Source: a virus. Taken from it: a DNA stretch of 28,768 nt. The notes below the pieces were generated by a model that made no database searches, was not told the DNA's origin, and saw only the letters and a program-made list of their open reading frames with translations. The first letter of the stretch is position 1, and each line of letters starts with the position of its first letter. The stretch is taken from IMG/VR virus record IMGVR_UViG_3300009082_000050, positions 1-28,768 of that record; one strand, given 5' to 3'. Of the stretch, positions 20,328 through 26,918 are shown piece by piece. A program made the position numbers and the translations under genes.

Positions 20328-20548
20328 CAACGGTAAAAAGTGAGTTATGGCATGAGCAAAGCACGGGGCTGTATTTTTCATCACAAGAGATACTTAATAA
20401 ATATATGAAGGACAATAAAATACCTTTACCTTATATATATAAATCTGTAGCGGTTAAATATATAAAGGCAGAATACTCATATGAGCTAGAAGATGGGCAA
20501 CTATTAACTAAGATCGGAAGGGGTGTACATGAGTTGCAAGACCAATAA
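20324..20548 (+). CDS. Small hypothetical protein
   Basis: 74 residues with AAGGAG upstream. Contains YFSSQEILNKYMKDNKI. Mixed alpha/beta and basic. It is the last gene of the rightward operon, followed by a terminator. Confidence 0.6.
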   Translation: MTTVKSELWHEQSTGLYFSSQEILNKYMKDNKIPLPYIYKSVAVKYIKAEYSYELEDGQLLTKIGRGVHELQDQ

Positions 20549-20586
20549 ATAATATCAATGACGGTTATCGAGCAGTCAATAATAGA

Positions 20587-20617
20587 CCCGGTATAGACTC
20601 CTGCCGGGCTTTTTTTA
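20587..20617 (+). terminator. Intrinsic terminator
   Basis: Stem CCCGG (20587-20591) and CCGGG (20604-20608) followed by CTTTTTTTATT. It ends the rightward operon just before the next promoter. Confidence 0.8.
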
Positions 20618-20645
20618 TTACTATTAAAAAAAATAATAAACTTAC

Positions 20646-20674
20646 TTGACGCAATTTATAATTTAATGTATCAT
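20646..20674 (+). promoter_or_regulatory. Sigma70-type promoter, predicted leaderless
   Basis: TTGACG, 17 nt, TATCAT. The ATG at 20681 is 6 nt beyond the -10 box, where transcription would begin, and no Shine-Dalgarno motif is present. Confidence 0.6.
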
Positions 20675-20680
20675 GTTTTT

Positions 20681-21322
20681 ATGATAACAGATCAAGATTT
20701 TTTAAATTGGCTTGAAAATCAACCTAAAACTATTAAAATTAAATGCCGCGGTTCTGGAGTATTAAAGCTTGATGAATTCCAGGTTATCCAGGGGAATTTA
20801 AAATCCATTAAAGACAATAACCTGATCAAGCTTATAAAAAGTATCCTTACACTTGGCTTTATTGCTCCTATTTTTATTTGGAATAAGGAAATTCTTGACG
20901 GTACCCATAGGCTTAAGGCACTTTACTTCCTGGAAGGTAAAGGATTCAAAATTCCTGAAATCCCTACAGTCAATGTTATAGCTCAGAACAAAACAGAAGC
21001 TAAGAAAGAATTGCTTGCCATATCCTCTCATTACGCAGATTTTGAGATGGAAGAAGTATCAGAGTGGGTTATGCAAATCGGGGATGGGGTTGATGAGATA
21101 ATCAGAATACAGGAATATGTGATAACAGATGAATCGGAAACAAAAGAAAGTAACGAAGAGAAAGAAGCGATTCCAAAATCAGGGCTGCCAACAAATTGCG
21201 TGATAATTGGTAGGTTAAAAGAAAATATTGAAGCTGGTATATTAGGAGAAGTTGTAAGCAAAATAGAAGACAAATTCAATTCTCTTGGCAGTTTTTTTGT
21301 ATGGGTAAATAATAATTTATGA
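20681..21322 (+). CDS. ParB/sulfiredoxin-fold protein, IbrB-like
   Basis: 213 residues from ATG 20681. The ATG at 20666 would place the start inside the promoter. Residues 28-80 (VLKLDEFQVIQGNLK, LIKSILTLGFIAPIFIW, ILDGTHRLKAL) form a ParB N-terminal-like domain with the DG-x-HR signature, here DGTHR. The C-terminal half is acidic and then basic, without a methylase domain. It overlaps the PAPS-reductase-like gene by 4 nt. Pairs of ParB-like and PAPS-reductase-like proteins are known as IbrB/IbrA, which are phage- and prophage-linked and act in gene activation by an unclear mechanism. Confidence 0.7.
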   Translation: MITDQDFLNWLENQPKTIKIKCRGSGVLKLDEFQVIQGNLKSIKDNNLIKLIKSILTLGFIAPIFIWNKEILDGTHRLKALYFLEGKGFKIPEIPTVNVIAQNKTEAKKELLAISSHYADFEMEEVSEWVMQIGDGVDEIIRIQEYVITDESETKESNEEKEAIPKSGLPTNCVIIGRLKENIEAGILGEVVSKIEDKFNSLGSFFVWVNNNL

Positions 21323-22170
21323 GACATGAAGAATATTCACAGCAACTTTTAACGCAGAGGCAGAATTTCGATTTGGAAGGAAAAATCCTTTTAAGCAATG
21401 CACGGATTTTTAAGTGGTATCAAGAGTGGAGCGGGAAAGTTTATGTTGCTTTCTCTGGTGGAAAAGATTCAACAGTGTTGTTGCATTTGGTTAGGCAACA
21501 ATTTCCTGAAGTGCCTGGTGTGTTTATTGATACTGGATTAGAATATCCTGAAATTAGAGAATTTGTAAAAACAGTTGATAATGTTATAGTTATAAAGCCA
21601 GAAATGCAATTTAAAAAAGTTATAGAGAAATATGGATACCCTTTGATATCGAAAATACAAGCAGAGTATATCGAAGATCAAAGAAGCAAGACAACTATGA
21701 AGACAAAGCGATATAATGGGCTTCATTTAAGGAATGGGCAAAAGAAATATAAAATAAGCGAGAAATGGAAGTACTTGCTAAATGCACCATTTAAAATATC
21801 TGCAAAGTGCTGCAAGCATCTTAAGAAAAATCCCGCAAAATTATATGAAAAGGAAACAGGCTTGAAGCCTATATTGGGCATATTGGCTGAAGAAAGCGAG
21901 CAGAGAAGAGATCAGTATGTTAAAAAGGGATGTAATATTTATGATGGGGATATGCCACAATCAAGACCAATGATGTTTTGGAAAACAAGCGATATATGGG
22001 ATTATATTAAAAAGTACAATATCCCATATTCAGATATATACGATAAAGGGGTGAATAGAACAGGATGTATTTTTTGCTTGTTTGGAATTCATATGGAAAA
22101 TCATCCAAATAGATTTGATAAATTAAAACAATTGCATCCTAAATTGTATGACTATTGTATGGTAAATTAG
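21319..22170 (+). CDS. PAPS reductase/ATP-PPase family protein, IbrA-like, C-terminus frameshifted
   Basis: 283 residues as read. The PP-loop SGGKDST is at 46-52. Cys164-Cys165 and Cys250/Cys253 (GCIFC) are placed as in iron-sulfur PAPS/APS reductase relatives. ISKIQAEYIEDQR and TGLKPILGILAEES are family segments. The frame stops right after KLYDYCMVN. Shifting frame at about 22161 restores the expected family C-terminus, KLGIREVLKYIGIEQE, ending at TAA 22212-22214. A one-base deletion, sequencing error or recoding is implied. It is translationally coupled to the ParB-like gene. Substrate unknown; related proteins act on nucleotides, sulfate esters or DNA phosphorothioate chemistry (DndC). 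Confidence 0.8.
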   Translation: MRHEEYSQQLLTQRQNFDLEGKILLSNARIFKWYQEWSGKVYVAFSGGKDSTVLLHLVRQQFPEVPGVFIDTGLEYPEIREFVKTVDNVIVIKPEMQFKKVIEKYGYPLISKIQAEYIEDQRSKTTMKTKRYNGLHLRNGQKKYKISEKWKYLLNAPFKISAKCCKHLKKNPAKLYEKETGLKPILGILAEESEQRRDQYVKKGCNIYDGDMPQSRPMMFWKTSDIWDYIKKYNIPYSDIYDKGVNRTGCIFCLFGIHMENHPNRFDKLKQLHPKLYDYCMVN

Positions 22171-22215
22171 GGATAAGAGAAGTATTAAAATATATTGGCA
22201 TTGAACAAGAATAAG

Positions 22216-22243
22216 GCGCTCTATCCATAACGGTATAGAGCGC
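22216..22243. terminator. Hairpin between convergent genes
   Basis: 9-bp stem GCGCTCTAT (22216-22224) and ATAGAGCGC (22235-22243). It sits just past the end of the PAPS-reductase reading frame and before the convergent minus gene. No T run is visible on the plus side. A second weaker inverted repeat, GAGTCAA/TTGACTC, follows at about 22254-22276. Confidence 0.5.
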
Positions 22244-22260
22244 TGTTGACCAGGAGTCAA

Positions 22261-22524
22261 TTACGTATTTTGACTCGCTGCGAGAAGGCAAGAGATTTTT
22301 TCGGCGAATTGAATATCTGTCAGCCCGCAATGTAGTTTTCTGGCCTCGTTGTTTTTGACAGCTATCCTTTTTTCGGGATTTTTTATTATCCAATCTGTCC
22401 GATGTTTCATCGATTCAAAAAGATATAGAGCCCCTGCTGTTGATAGTCTTTTTGTATGGGGATTTGGCTCCCCTGCTTTTGTTTCTGGTGTGTCTTGAAA
22501 TTCAAAACCTAGATATTTCTTCAT
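22261..22524 (-). CDS. Isolated minus-strand hypothetical protein
   Basis: 87 residues with AGGAGG upstream of the ATG and its own promoter. Basic protein (MKKYLGFEFQDTPETKAGEP, then RTDWIIKNPEKRIAVKNNEAR). Single-gene, oppositely oriented units with their own promoter, as here, are typical of moron genes or regulators. It lies between the ParB/PAPS pair and the packaging module. No family recognised. Confidence 0.65.
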   Translation of the reverse strand: MKKYLGFEFQDTPETKAGEPNPHTKRLSTAGALYLFESMKHRTDWIIKNPEKRIAVKNNEARKLHCGLTDIQFAEKISCLLAASQNT

Positions 22525-22557
22525 TTTTGACCTCCTGAGTCAATAATTTATATTAAT

Positions 22558-22586
22558 ATATTAACACAAGACAGGAGAAATGTCAA
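22558..22586 (-). promoter_or_regulatory. Promoter for the isolated minus gene
   Basis: Minus strand: TTGACA, 17 nt, TAATAT. Confidence 0.7.
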
Positions 22587-22646
22587 GTAAAATATAAAAT
22601 AATTTTAAAAAAAACAAAAATAAAAATAATGAGGAGGATTATAACA

Positions 22647-22718
22647 ATGTATTTAAAAGTATACTTGTTCTGGAGATGGATATCGTTTTATATAGTTTTT
22701 TCGCACCAGTGTTATTAA
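22647..22718 (+). CDS. Possible 23-residue hydrophobic peptide
   Basis: GAGGAGG stands 8 nt before ATG 22647. The peptide MYLKVYLFWRWISFYIVFSH and three more residues is hydrophobic and aromatic with a few basic residues, like small membrane peptides or toxins. The strong ribosome binding site is the main support. Otherwise the 22525-22851 gap holds only the minus promoter, direct repeats of ATGTATAATT near 22770-22790, and the next promoter. Confidence 0.35.
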   Translation: MYLKVYLFWRWISFYIVFSHQCY

Positions 22719-22804
22719 TATTATAGGAATCATTATTAAGAGCGGCTTGGCATGATTTTTATAAAAATAAATGTATAATTATGTATAATTACAAGTTAAA
22801 TTCT

Positions 22805-22816
22805 AGCGAATTCGCT
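22805..22816. promoter_or_regulatory. Operator-like palindrome overlapping -35
   Basis: Perfect 12-bp palindrome AGCGAATTCGCT whose last base is the first base of the -35 box of the terminase promoter. It would suit a repressor or activator of the packaging module. Confidence 0.5.
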
Positions 22817-22844
22817 TGATATTTGTATAAATATACATTATATT
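22816..22844 (+). promoter_or_regulatory. Promoter of small-terminase gene, predicted leaderless
   Basis: TTGATA, 17 nt, TATATT. Seven nucleotides separate the -10 box from ATG 22852, with no Shine-Dalgarno motif. Confidence 0.6.
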
Positions 22845-22851
22845 TCATATT

Positions 22852-23271
22852 ATGAGCAAGAATACTAATCCTACGGGGAGAGGCGGCTTTGGTGATAATA
22901 AGCATCATCAAAATAAGGGCGGAAGACCGAAACGAGGTATGTCATTAACAGACTTGTTGCGAAAAGAGCTGAAGAAGCGGGATATTATGATCAAGAAAAT
23001 AGACCCGAAAACAGGTGAAGAGGTCAAGAAGAAAATATCGGGTGCAGAAGCCGTTGCCAGGCAATTACGGGATATGGCAATAAAAGAAAAATACTGGCCT
23101 GCGATTAAATATGTATATGAACGTATAGATGGGCGGCCGGTTGAGCAGATAATAGCTAATACTGAACTAACCCTAAAAGACTATACGATTATCCCTGCCG
23201 ATCCTTATGACCCGAGTAAAGATGTTGATTTACATCCCGAGCTATTAAGCAACAACACAGAAGAGGACTAA
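22852..23271 (+). CDS. DUF5681-like protein, probable small terminase subunit
   Basis: 139 residues. GRGGFGDNKHHQNKGGRPKRG at the start matches the glycine-rich, GGRPK-containing N-terminus of DUF5681 proteins. LTDLLRKELKKRD, TGEEVKKKISGAEAVARQL and AIKYVYERIDGRPVEQI complete that pattern. Such proteins are usually encoded just before large terminases in phages and are thought to recognise the packaging site. Here the large subunit gene is 3.7 kb downstream. The start has no Shine-Dalgarno motif. Confidence 0.7.
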   Translation: MSKNTNPTGRGGFGDNKHHQNKGGRPKRGMSLTDLLRKELKKRDIMIKKIDPKTGEEVKKKISGAEAVARQLRDMAIKEKYWPAIKYVYERIDGRPVEQIIANTELTLKDYTIIPADPYDPSKDVDLHPELLSNNTEED

Positions 23272-23289
23272 AAAATATTATTCGGCTAC

Positions 23290-23318
23290 TTGACAATATA
23301 TATAATATCTGATATTAT
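23290..23318 (+). promoter_or_regulatory. Strong sigma70-type promoter
   Basis: TTGACA, 17 nt, TATTAT, just after the small-terminase stop. Predicted transcription start is about 23325. Confidence 0.75.
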
Positions 23319-23324
23319 ATATAT

Positions 23325-23420
23325 CCATGGTGGAAGGGTTAATAATGACAGATATCAAAAGCTTTTGTTATAAGGGCTGCCGTTAAATCCTTGCCTTCCA
23401 TCCTTAACGGGGCCCTTTTA
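23325..23420 (+). ncRNA. Candidate small RNA with terminator stem and pseudoknot
   Basis: A roughly 95-nt unit between a near-consensus promoter and a strong terminator. The terminator stem is AAGGGC plus CCGTTAA (23372-23386, 2-nt bulge) with TTAACGG, G, GCCCTT (23404-23417), then TTATTTTA. Its 17-nt loop contains CCTTCCATC (23394-23402), which pairs over 9 bp (one G-U) with GGTGGAAGG at the 5' end (23329-23337), forming a pseudoknot. A palindrome CAAAAGCTTTTG lies between. Same architecture as the unit at 3041-3137. ATG codons inside give only short frames. Confidence 0.6.
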
Positions 23421-23440
23421 TTTTATAGAAGGAGAAGTAT

Positions 23441-23542
23441 ATGGGATTTATTATATATAGAAAGATAATAAAATTCAAATTATTTGATATTTCAAAAATA
23501 AAACTAGTAAGAAATAATGTTAATTTGGACGTGGAGAAATAA
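23441..23542 (+). CDS. Small basic peptide
   Basis: 33 residues with AAGGAG 7 nt upstream. MGFIIYRKIIKFKLFDISKI begins a basic, hydrophobic peptide. First of a series of short genes between the terminase subunits. Confidence 0.45.
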   Translation: MGFIIYRKIIKFKLFDISKIKLVRNNVNLDVEK

Positions 23543-23551
23543 GGGGGTATT

Positions 23552-23707
23552 ATGTTTATTTTAAAGCTTGTATTTTTGTTTTTTGCGGTTTGGTTTACAA
23601 TTATAAATATAGGACGTGTGCTACTTAAAGAACGTGTGCCGGGTAGTAATTTACTAATTCAGGCAATAGGGATAACTGGGTTTATTGTTTTTCAATGGTT
23701 AATTTGA
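23552..23707 (+). CDS. Small two-TM membrane protein
   Basis: 51 residues with GGGGG upstream. Two membrane helices (MFILKLVFLFFAVWFTIINI and IQAIGITGFIVFQWLI) are joined by a short basic loop. Holin-sized, but without specific support. Confidence 0.55.
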   Translation: MFILKLVFLFFAVWFTIINIGRVLLKERVPGSNLLIQAIGITGFIVFQWLI

Positions 23708-23733
23708 GAGGTAAAGAGTTATAGGAGAATAAT

Positions 23734-24039
23734 ATGGTGAAAAGGCTTTTTGTTTTAATTGGTAATGGGGATGATATCTATATGATATCTGAATCAGAAA
23801 CAAAATGTATAGAAGCGGCAATAAAATATTGGGAGACAAACAGAAGGGATATGTCTATATTCAATTATTTGTATACTTTTGATGTTGTTGAATATTATAT
23901 TGATACAAAATATGAAGATGAAAAGATAAATAAGATTTTATATGGGCTCTATGAGCCAGATCAATATGAAGATTTGCTTGAAGATTCTAACAAAAAGGAT
24001 TTAATAGTCACAGATAAATATATCAGGATTAATTATTAA
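23734..24039 (+). CDS. Hypothetical acidic protein
   Basis: 101 residues with AGGAG upstream. Starts MVKRLFVLIGNGDDIYMISE, a beta strand pattern followed by helices rich in Asp, Glu and Tyr. No family recognised. Confidence 0.6.
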   Translation: MVKRLFVLIGNGDDIYMISESETKCIEAAIKYWETNRRDMSIFNYLYTFDVVEYYIDTKYEDEKINKILYGLYEPDQYEDLLEDSNKKDLIVTDKYIRINY

Positions 24040-24052
24040 GGAGATAAGGTAA

Positions 24053-24601
24053 ATGGATGACGGAGTATATAATCAAGCTTCGATTATGATTGGTAGCCAT
24101 GATATTTCTTCAGGATATAGCCAAGATAAAGGTGATAATAAAGATTCAGAAGATATTGAAAAGACAATAGATAATGATTTGATTGATAAATTTAAATATA
24201 TTCGTGCTGCATTAAATAACAATTCATTAACAGCCATAGAATGTATGGAATATATAAACGAAGGTGAGATTGATTCTGTAAAGTTAAATCTGGCAATGAG
24301 AGAAATATTTGGAACAGATATTCCTTTAACAGAGAACATCTTAAAAATAAGAGGGTTAATGGAATTAGAAAAACAAATACTTTCTAAAAAAGCACTTGTT
24401 GAAAAAGAACAAATAGAGTTAGCTTTATTATGTGCTCAATATGCAGCCATATTTTCACAGCCAATTATGTCAAAACAAGAATTGCAAACAGGTGGGGTAA
24501 TCCCGGTTGATAATGCATATATGGTCATTAATAATAAAATTAAATTAAATAATAAAGGTTTTGGACTATCCGATCAAGAGAATGCAGAAATGGGTAGATA
24601 G
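24053..24601 (+). CDS. Hypothetical helical protein
   Basis: 182 residues with AAGGAG upstream. A polar N-terminal 45 residues is followed by a helical core (IDKFKYIRAALNNNSLTAIE to LLCAQYAAIF) and a glycine-containing C-terminus. No motif recognised. Confidence 0.6.
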   Translation: MDDGVYNQASIMIGSHDISSGYSQDKGDNKDSEDIEKTIDNDLIDKFKYIRAALNNNSLTAIECMEYINEGEIDSVKLNLAMREIFGTDIPLTENILKIRGLMELEKQILSKKALVEKEQIELALLCAQYAAIFSQPIMSKQELQTGGVIPVDNAYMVINNKIKLNNKGFGLSDQENAEMGR

Positions 24602-24604
24602 TTT

Positions 24605-24946
24605 ATGAACAGGGTACGTTTTTGGAAAACACAAGAAGAAATAGAACAAGATAAAACTGATTATGTAATTAAGACATCAGAAGAATATAATGAGTTAGTA
24701 CAAAAAATTAGACATAACAAAAATTGGCAAGAACCATTTATAAAATTATGTAGACATTATTATGAAAAGAATCCATCCGGTGGTAATTTACATATTGTTT
24801 TAGATGATGGGAATTTAGAGAATCATAACATAGATTATTGTGCTGGGTTAGCATTTGGTTGTCAAGATCATGAGGCGTTAGACATTGCAGAATTGATGCA
24901 ATGGATGAACAAGAAACAAAGAAAGGTAGTTTATGAAAACATATAA
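24605..24946 (+). CDS. Phage hypothetical protein (GGNLHIVLDDGN family)
   Basis: 113 residues. The start lies 3 nt past the previous stop with a weak ribosome binding site, so coupling is likely. The segment HYYEKNPSGGNLHIVLDDGN followed by C-x-GLAFGCQDHEALDIAELM and a C-terminal QR matches a widespread phage hypothetical family of unknown role. Good conservation suggests a real function. Confidence 0.65.
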   Translation: MNRVRFWKTQEEIEQDKTDYVIKTSEEYNELVQKIRHNKNWQEPFIKLCRHYYEKNPSGGNLHIVLDDGNLENHNIDYCAGLAFGCQDHEALDIAELMQWMNKKQRKVVYENI

Positions 24947-25082
24947 TACTATTTTAACATTATTTACATCAAATTTTTATAAATGGCTAAATGATAAAGG
25001 TATTACATGTACTATAGGTAGGGATAAATGGTTTTTTGTATATGAATTTATAAAACCATATAATAGGGTTTATAGTGGTTAA
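24933..25082 (+). CDS. Small hypothetical protein
   Basis: 49 residues; starts inside the previous gene with AAAGG upstream. MKTYNTILTLFTSNFYKWLN begins an aromatic-rich short protein with one cysteine. No family recognised. Confidence 0.5.
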   Translation: MKTYNTILTLFTSNFYKWLNDKGITCTIGRDKWFFVYEFIKPYNRVYSG

Positions 25083-25097
25083 TACAAGGAGAATGGT

Positions 25098-25292
25098 ATG
25101 TTATTTTATTCAGTTTTCAGTATTATAACTTTTATATTATTTACTGGATGCCTAATATTAGAAATAATATTTAATAATTATAATATACAAGTAATTTTAA
25201 CGATATTTGCTATTATATTTTTCGGATTCTTTATGTATTTTTTCTGTAATGTATTGTATTTACAATATACAATTATATATGCAGTTGGATAA
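25098..25292 (+). CDS. Two-TM membrane protein
   Basis: 64 residues with AAGGAG upstream. Two membrane helices (residues about 3-24 and 30-52), with very few charges. Function unknown. Confidence 0.6.
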   Translation: MLFYSVFSIITFILFTGCLILEIIFNNYNIQVILTIFAIIFFGFFMYFFCNVLYLQYTIIYAVG

Positions 25293-25313
25293 TTATTTTA
25301 AACGGAGGAATTT

Positions 25314-25730
25314 ATGGGATTTTTATTGATTTCTTTATGCATGATTATAGCAGGAATTATTTTAGCTATAAAATTGGATTCTGAAATAGGTGCTGGCTGT
25401 TTAGTTGTATTTGGCGCTATAGCGTTGATTTTATCTATTGGGTTCTGGATATTTACTCCGGTTGGTGAAAAGCAATGGATAACAGCTTATAATCAGAATA
25501 CATTATATCTCGAATTAATTTATAACAATGAGAACATAACCGAAACCGAAAGGCTAAATGCTATAAAAATTATTATCGATACAAATAATAAAATTATAAA
25601 TACCGAGAAATTAAAAAATAATTTTATGATTGGTATATTTCAGTATAGAAAAATAATCGAGTTTAGGCAGCTTGATACAGCTATGATAAAACCGGTCAAA
25701 AATAATATTGAGATAGAAAAGGATAAATAA
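25314..25730 (+). CDS. Membrane-anchored hypothetical protein
   Basis: 138 residues with GGAGG upstream. Two N-terminal membrane helices (about 3-20 and 28-48) are followed by an 85-residue soluble helical domain (EKQWITAYNQNTLYLELI onward). The layout is shared by phage membrane proteins similar to LemA, but no family is certain. Confidence 0.6.
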   Translation: MGFLLISLCMIIAGIILAIKLDSEIGAGCLVVFGAIALILSIGFWIFTPVGEKQWITAYNQNTLYLELIYNNENITETERLNAIKIIIDTNNKIINTEKLKNNFMIGIFQYRKIIEFRQLDTAMIKPVKNNIEIEKDK

Positions 25731-25736
25731 TATAAT

Positions 25737-25807
25737 GGCGTTTATAGTGTAATGGTAGCACGGTTGACTGTGAATCAACAAGATAGGGTTCGATACCCGT
25801 TAACGCC
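25737..25807 (+). tRNA. tRNA-His (anticodon GUG)
   Basis: About 71 nt. The anticodon stem GTTGA/TCAAC encloses CTGTGAA (anticodon GTG). The D arm GTGT-AATGGTA-GCAC and T loop TTCGATA are normal. The acceptor pairs as GGCGTT...AACGCC with one extra unpaired T on the 5' side, and two mismatches sit at the base of the T stem. C73 is present. No CCA is encoded. Confidence 0.8.
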
Positions 25808-25823
25808 CGATATTTTGTTTTAA

Positions 25824-25870
25824 GATGGCATAGTGTAGTGTTTATCACTATAGATTGTCAATCTATAGCG
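25824..25870 (+). pseudogene. Truncated tRNA-Asp (anticodon GUC)
   Basis: The 5' two-thirds of a tRNA is present: acceptor strand GATGGCA, D arm GTGT...TCAC and anticodon arm ATAGA-TTGTCAA-TCTAT (anticodon GTC). No T arm (TTC-x-A) or 3' acceptor strand follows, as the sequence continues with unrelated AT-rich DNA. Confidence 0.65.
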
Positions 25871-25927
25871 GGAAAAGTGTAAAGTAGTACACATGTGATA
25901 AATTGCTTGATTATTGAAAAGGAGGCA

Positions 25928-25993
25928 TTGTATGTATTGTGGCCTATAGTTTCTATTCTTTTTATTTTTTGGTATATAATGTCAAAAAAATAA
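25928..25993 (+). CDS. Possible micro-ORF, hydrophobic peptide
   Basis: AAAGGAGG is followed by a TTG-started frame of 21 residues (MYVLWPIVSILFIFWYIMSK, then K): one membrane helix with a basic tail. The better-spaced ATG at 25932 codes for only five residues. The TTG is very close to the ribosome binding site, so this is tentative. Confidence 0.3.
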   Translation: MYVLWPIVSILFIFWYIMSKK

Positions 25994-26083
25994 GGGAAAT
26001 GGGAAAAAATAAAAATGCTTTCTGTTTCTGTTTCTAGTTTTAACAAATTAAACCAAAGAAGGATTACAGAGAGGATTAAAAAA

Positions 26084-26509
26084 ATGATTAAAATCAATAA
26101 GCTTAAAAAATGTTTAAGAAGTATAATAATTTGTATTTTTGTGGTTTTTATAATTTTTTGTGAATATAAGTTATTTGATTGTAAAAAATTTACTAGGGCT
26201 TATTGTGGGAAAGTAATTCATTCATTTGTTTCAACTGGAAGAAGGTCAAGTACTTGTTTAGCAACTGTTGCTTTTGATGAAGGCGGAGTGGAAGAATTAA
26301 ATACAGGGCATTATTTATATAATATAGGAGATAGGTTTTGTGGTCAATTAAGCTGGGATTGGTTTTTAGGATTATCTGGCACAGCATATGCTTATGTGCC
26401 GACTGAATATAACTTTATTTTCCCTATTGTGGCCGGATTATGCAATATTCTTATTGGATTTGTGATTATAGCGGCTATAATATTTGGAATATATAAAATA
26501 TTTACTTAA
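26084..26509 (+). CDS. Two-TM membrane protein
   Basis: 141 residues from ATG 26084, chosen for AGAGG upstream; an upstream ATG at 26015 lacks one. A basic N-terminus leads into a membrane helix (about 12-31). A loop of about 75 residues with four cysteines follows, probably outside the membrane, and a second helix sits near the C-terminus (FPIVAGLCNILIGFVIIAAI). The loop cysteines (FDCKKF, AYCGK, STCLA, FCGQL) could form disulfides. Function unknown; possibly superinfection exclusion, from topology alone. Confidence 0.55.
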   Translation: MIKINKLKKCLRSIIICIFVVFIIFCEYKLFDCKKFTRAYCGKVIHSFVSTGRRSSTCLATVAFDEGGVEELNTGHYLYNIGDRFCGQLSWDWFLGLSGTAYAYVPTEYNFIFPIVAGLCNILIGFVIIAAIIFGIYKIFT

Positions 26510-26520
26510 AAGGTGGTTGT

Positions 26521-26763
26521 ATGTGGTATTTTATATTTCTAATCATATTATGGCTATTCGCTTTAACAATAGGCTTGTTTATAAATCAAATTAGAAGGTT
26601 TGTAAAAACTATTATTCATAAATTAAAATCTATTAAAAAAGAGCAGGATAGTTGTTTTGTATTGCAGCAAGGTAGAGTTACTGGAAAAACTAATTTCAAA
26701 AATATAAAACCTGGTCAAGCACTTTATTATTATGAAAAATCTAAAAAAGGATGGATTATATGA
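26521..26763 (+). CDS. Small membrane-anchored protein
   Basis: 80 residues with AAAGGTGG upstream. The N-terminal membrane helix (MWYFIFLIILWLFALTIGLF) is followed by a basic cytoplasmic part. The TGA overlaps the next ATG. Confidence 0.6.
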   Translation: MWYFIFLIILWLFALTIGLFINQIRRFVKTIIHKLKSIKKEQDSCFVLQQGRVTGKTNFKNIKPGQALYYYEKSKKGWII

Positions 26764-26918
26764 ACAATGAATTAACCCAAGTATCATCAGATGAATATAT
26801 TATGCTGAATGATAAGGGATTATTACTTACTGAGGTTGTTATAAATACTTACAAGATTTATAATGCTGTCGATAGTATTTATGCTCTTTATGGATGTGTG
26901 TTTTATAAAATAATTTAG
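26760..26918 (+). CDS. Small hypothetical protein
   Basis: 52 residues, coupled to the previous gene by an ATGA overlap, with AAAGGATGG upstream. MNNELTQVSSDEYIMLNDKG begins a mostly soluble peptide with one cysteine. No family recognised. Confidence 0.5.
   Translation: MNNELTQVSSDEYIMLNDKGLLLTEVVINTYKIYNAVDSIYALYGCVFYKII

Noticed and set aside
25258-25280. ACAATATACAATTATA as a further copy of the 17-kb operator motif
   Set aside because: Lacks the ATTGTAT half and lies inside a coding region; a chance match in AT-rich DNA.
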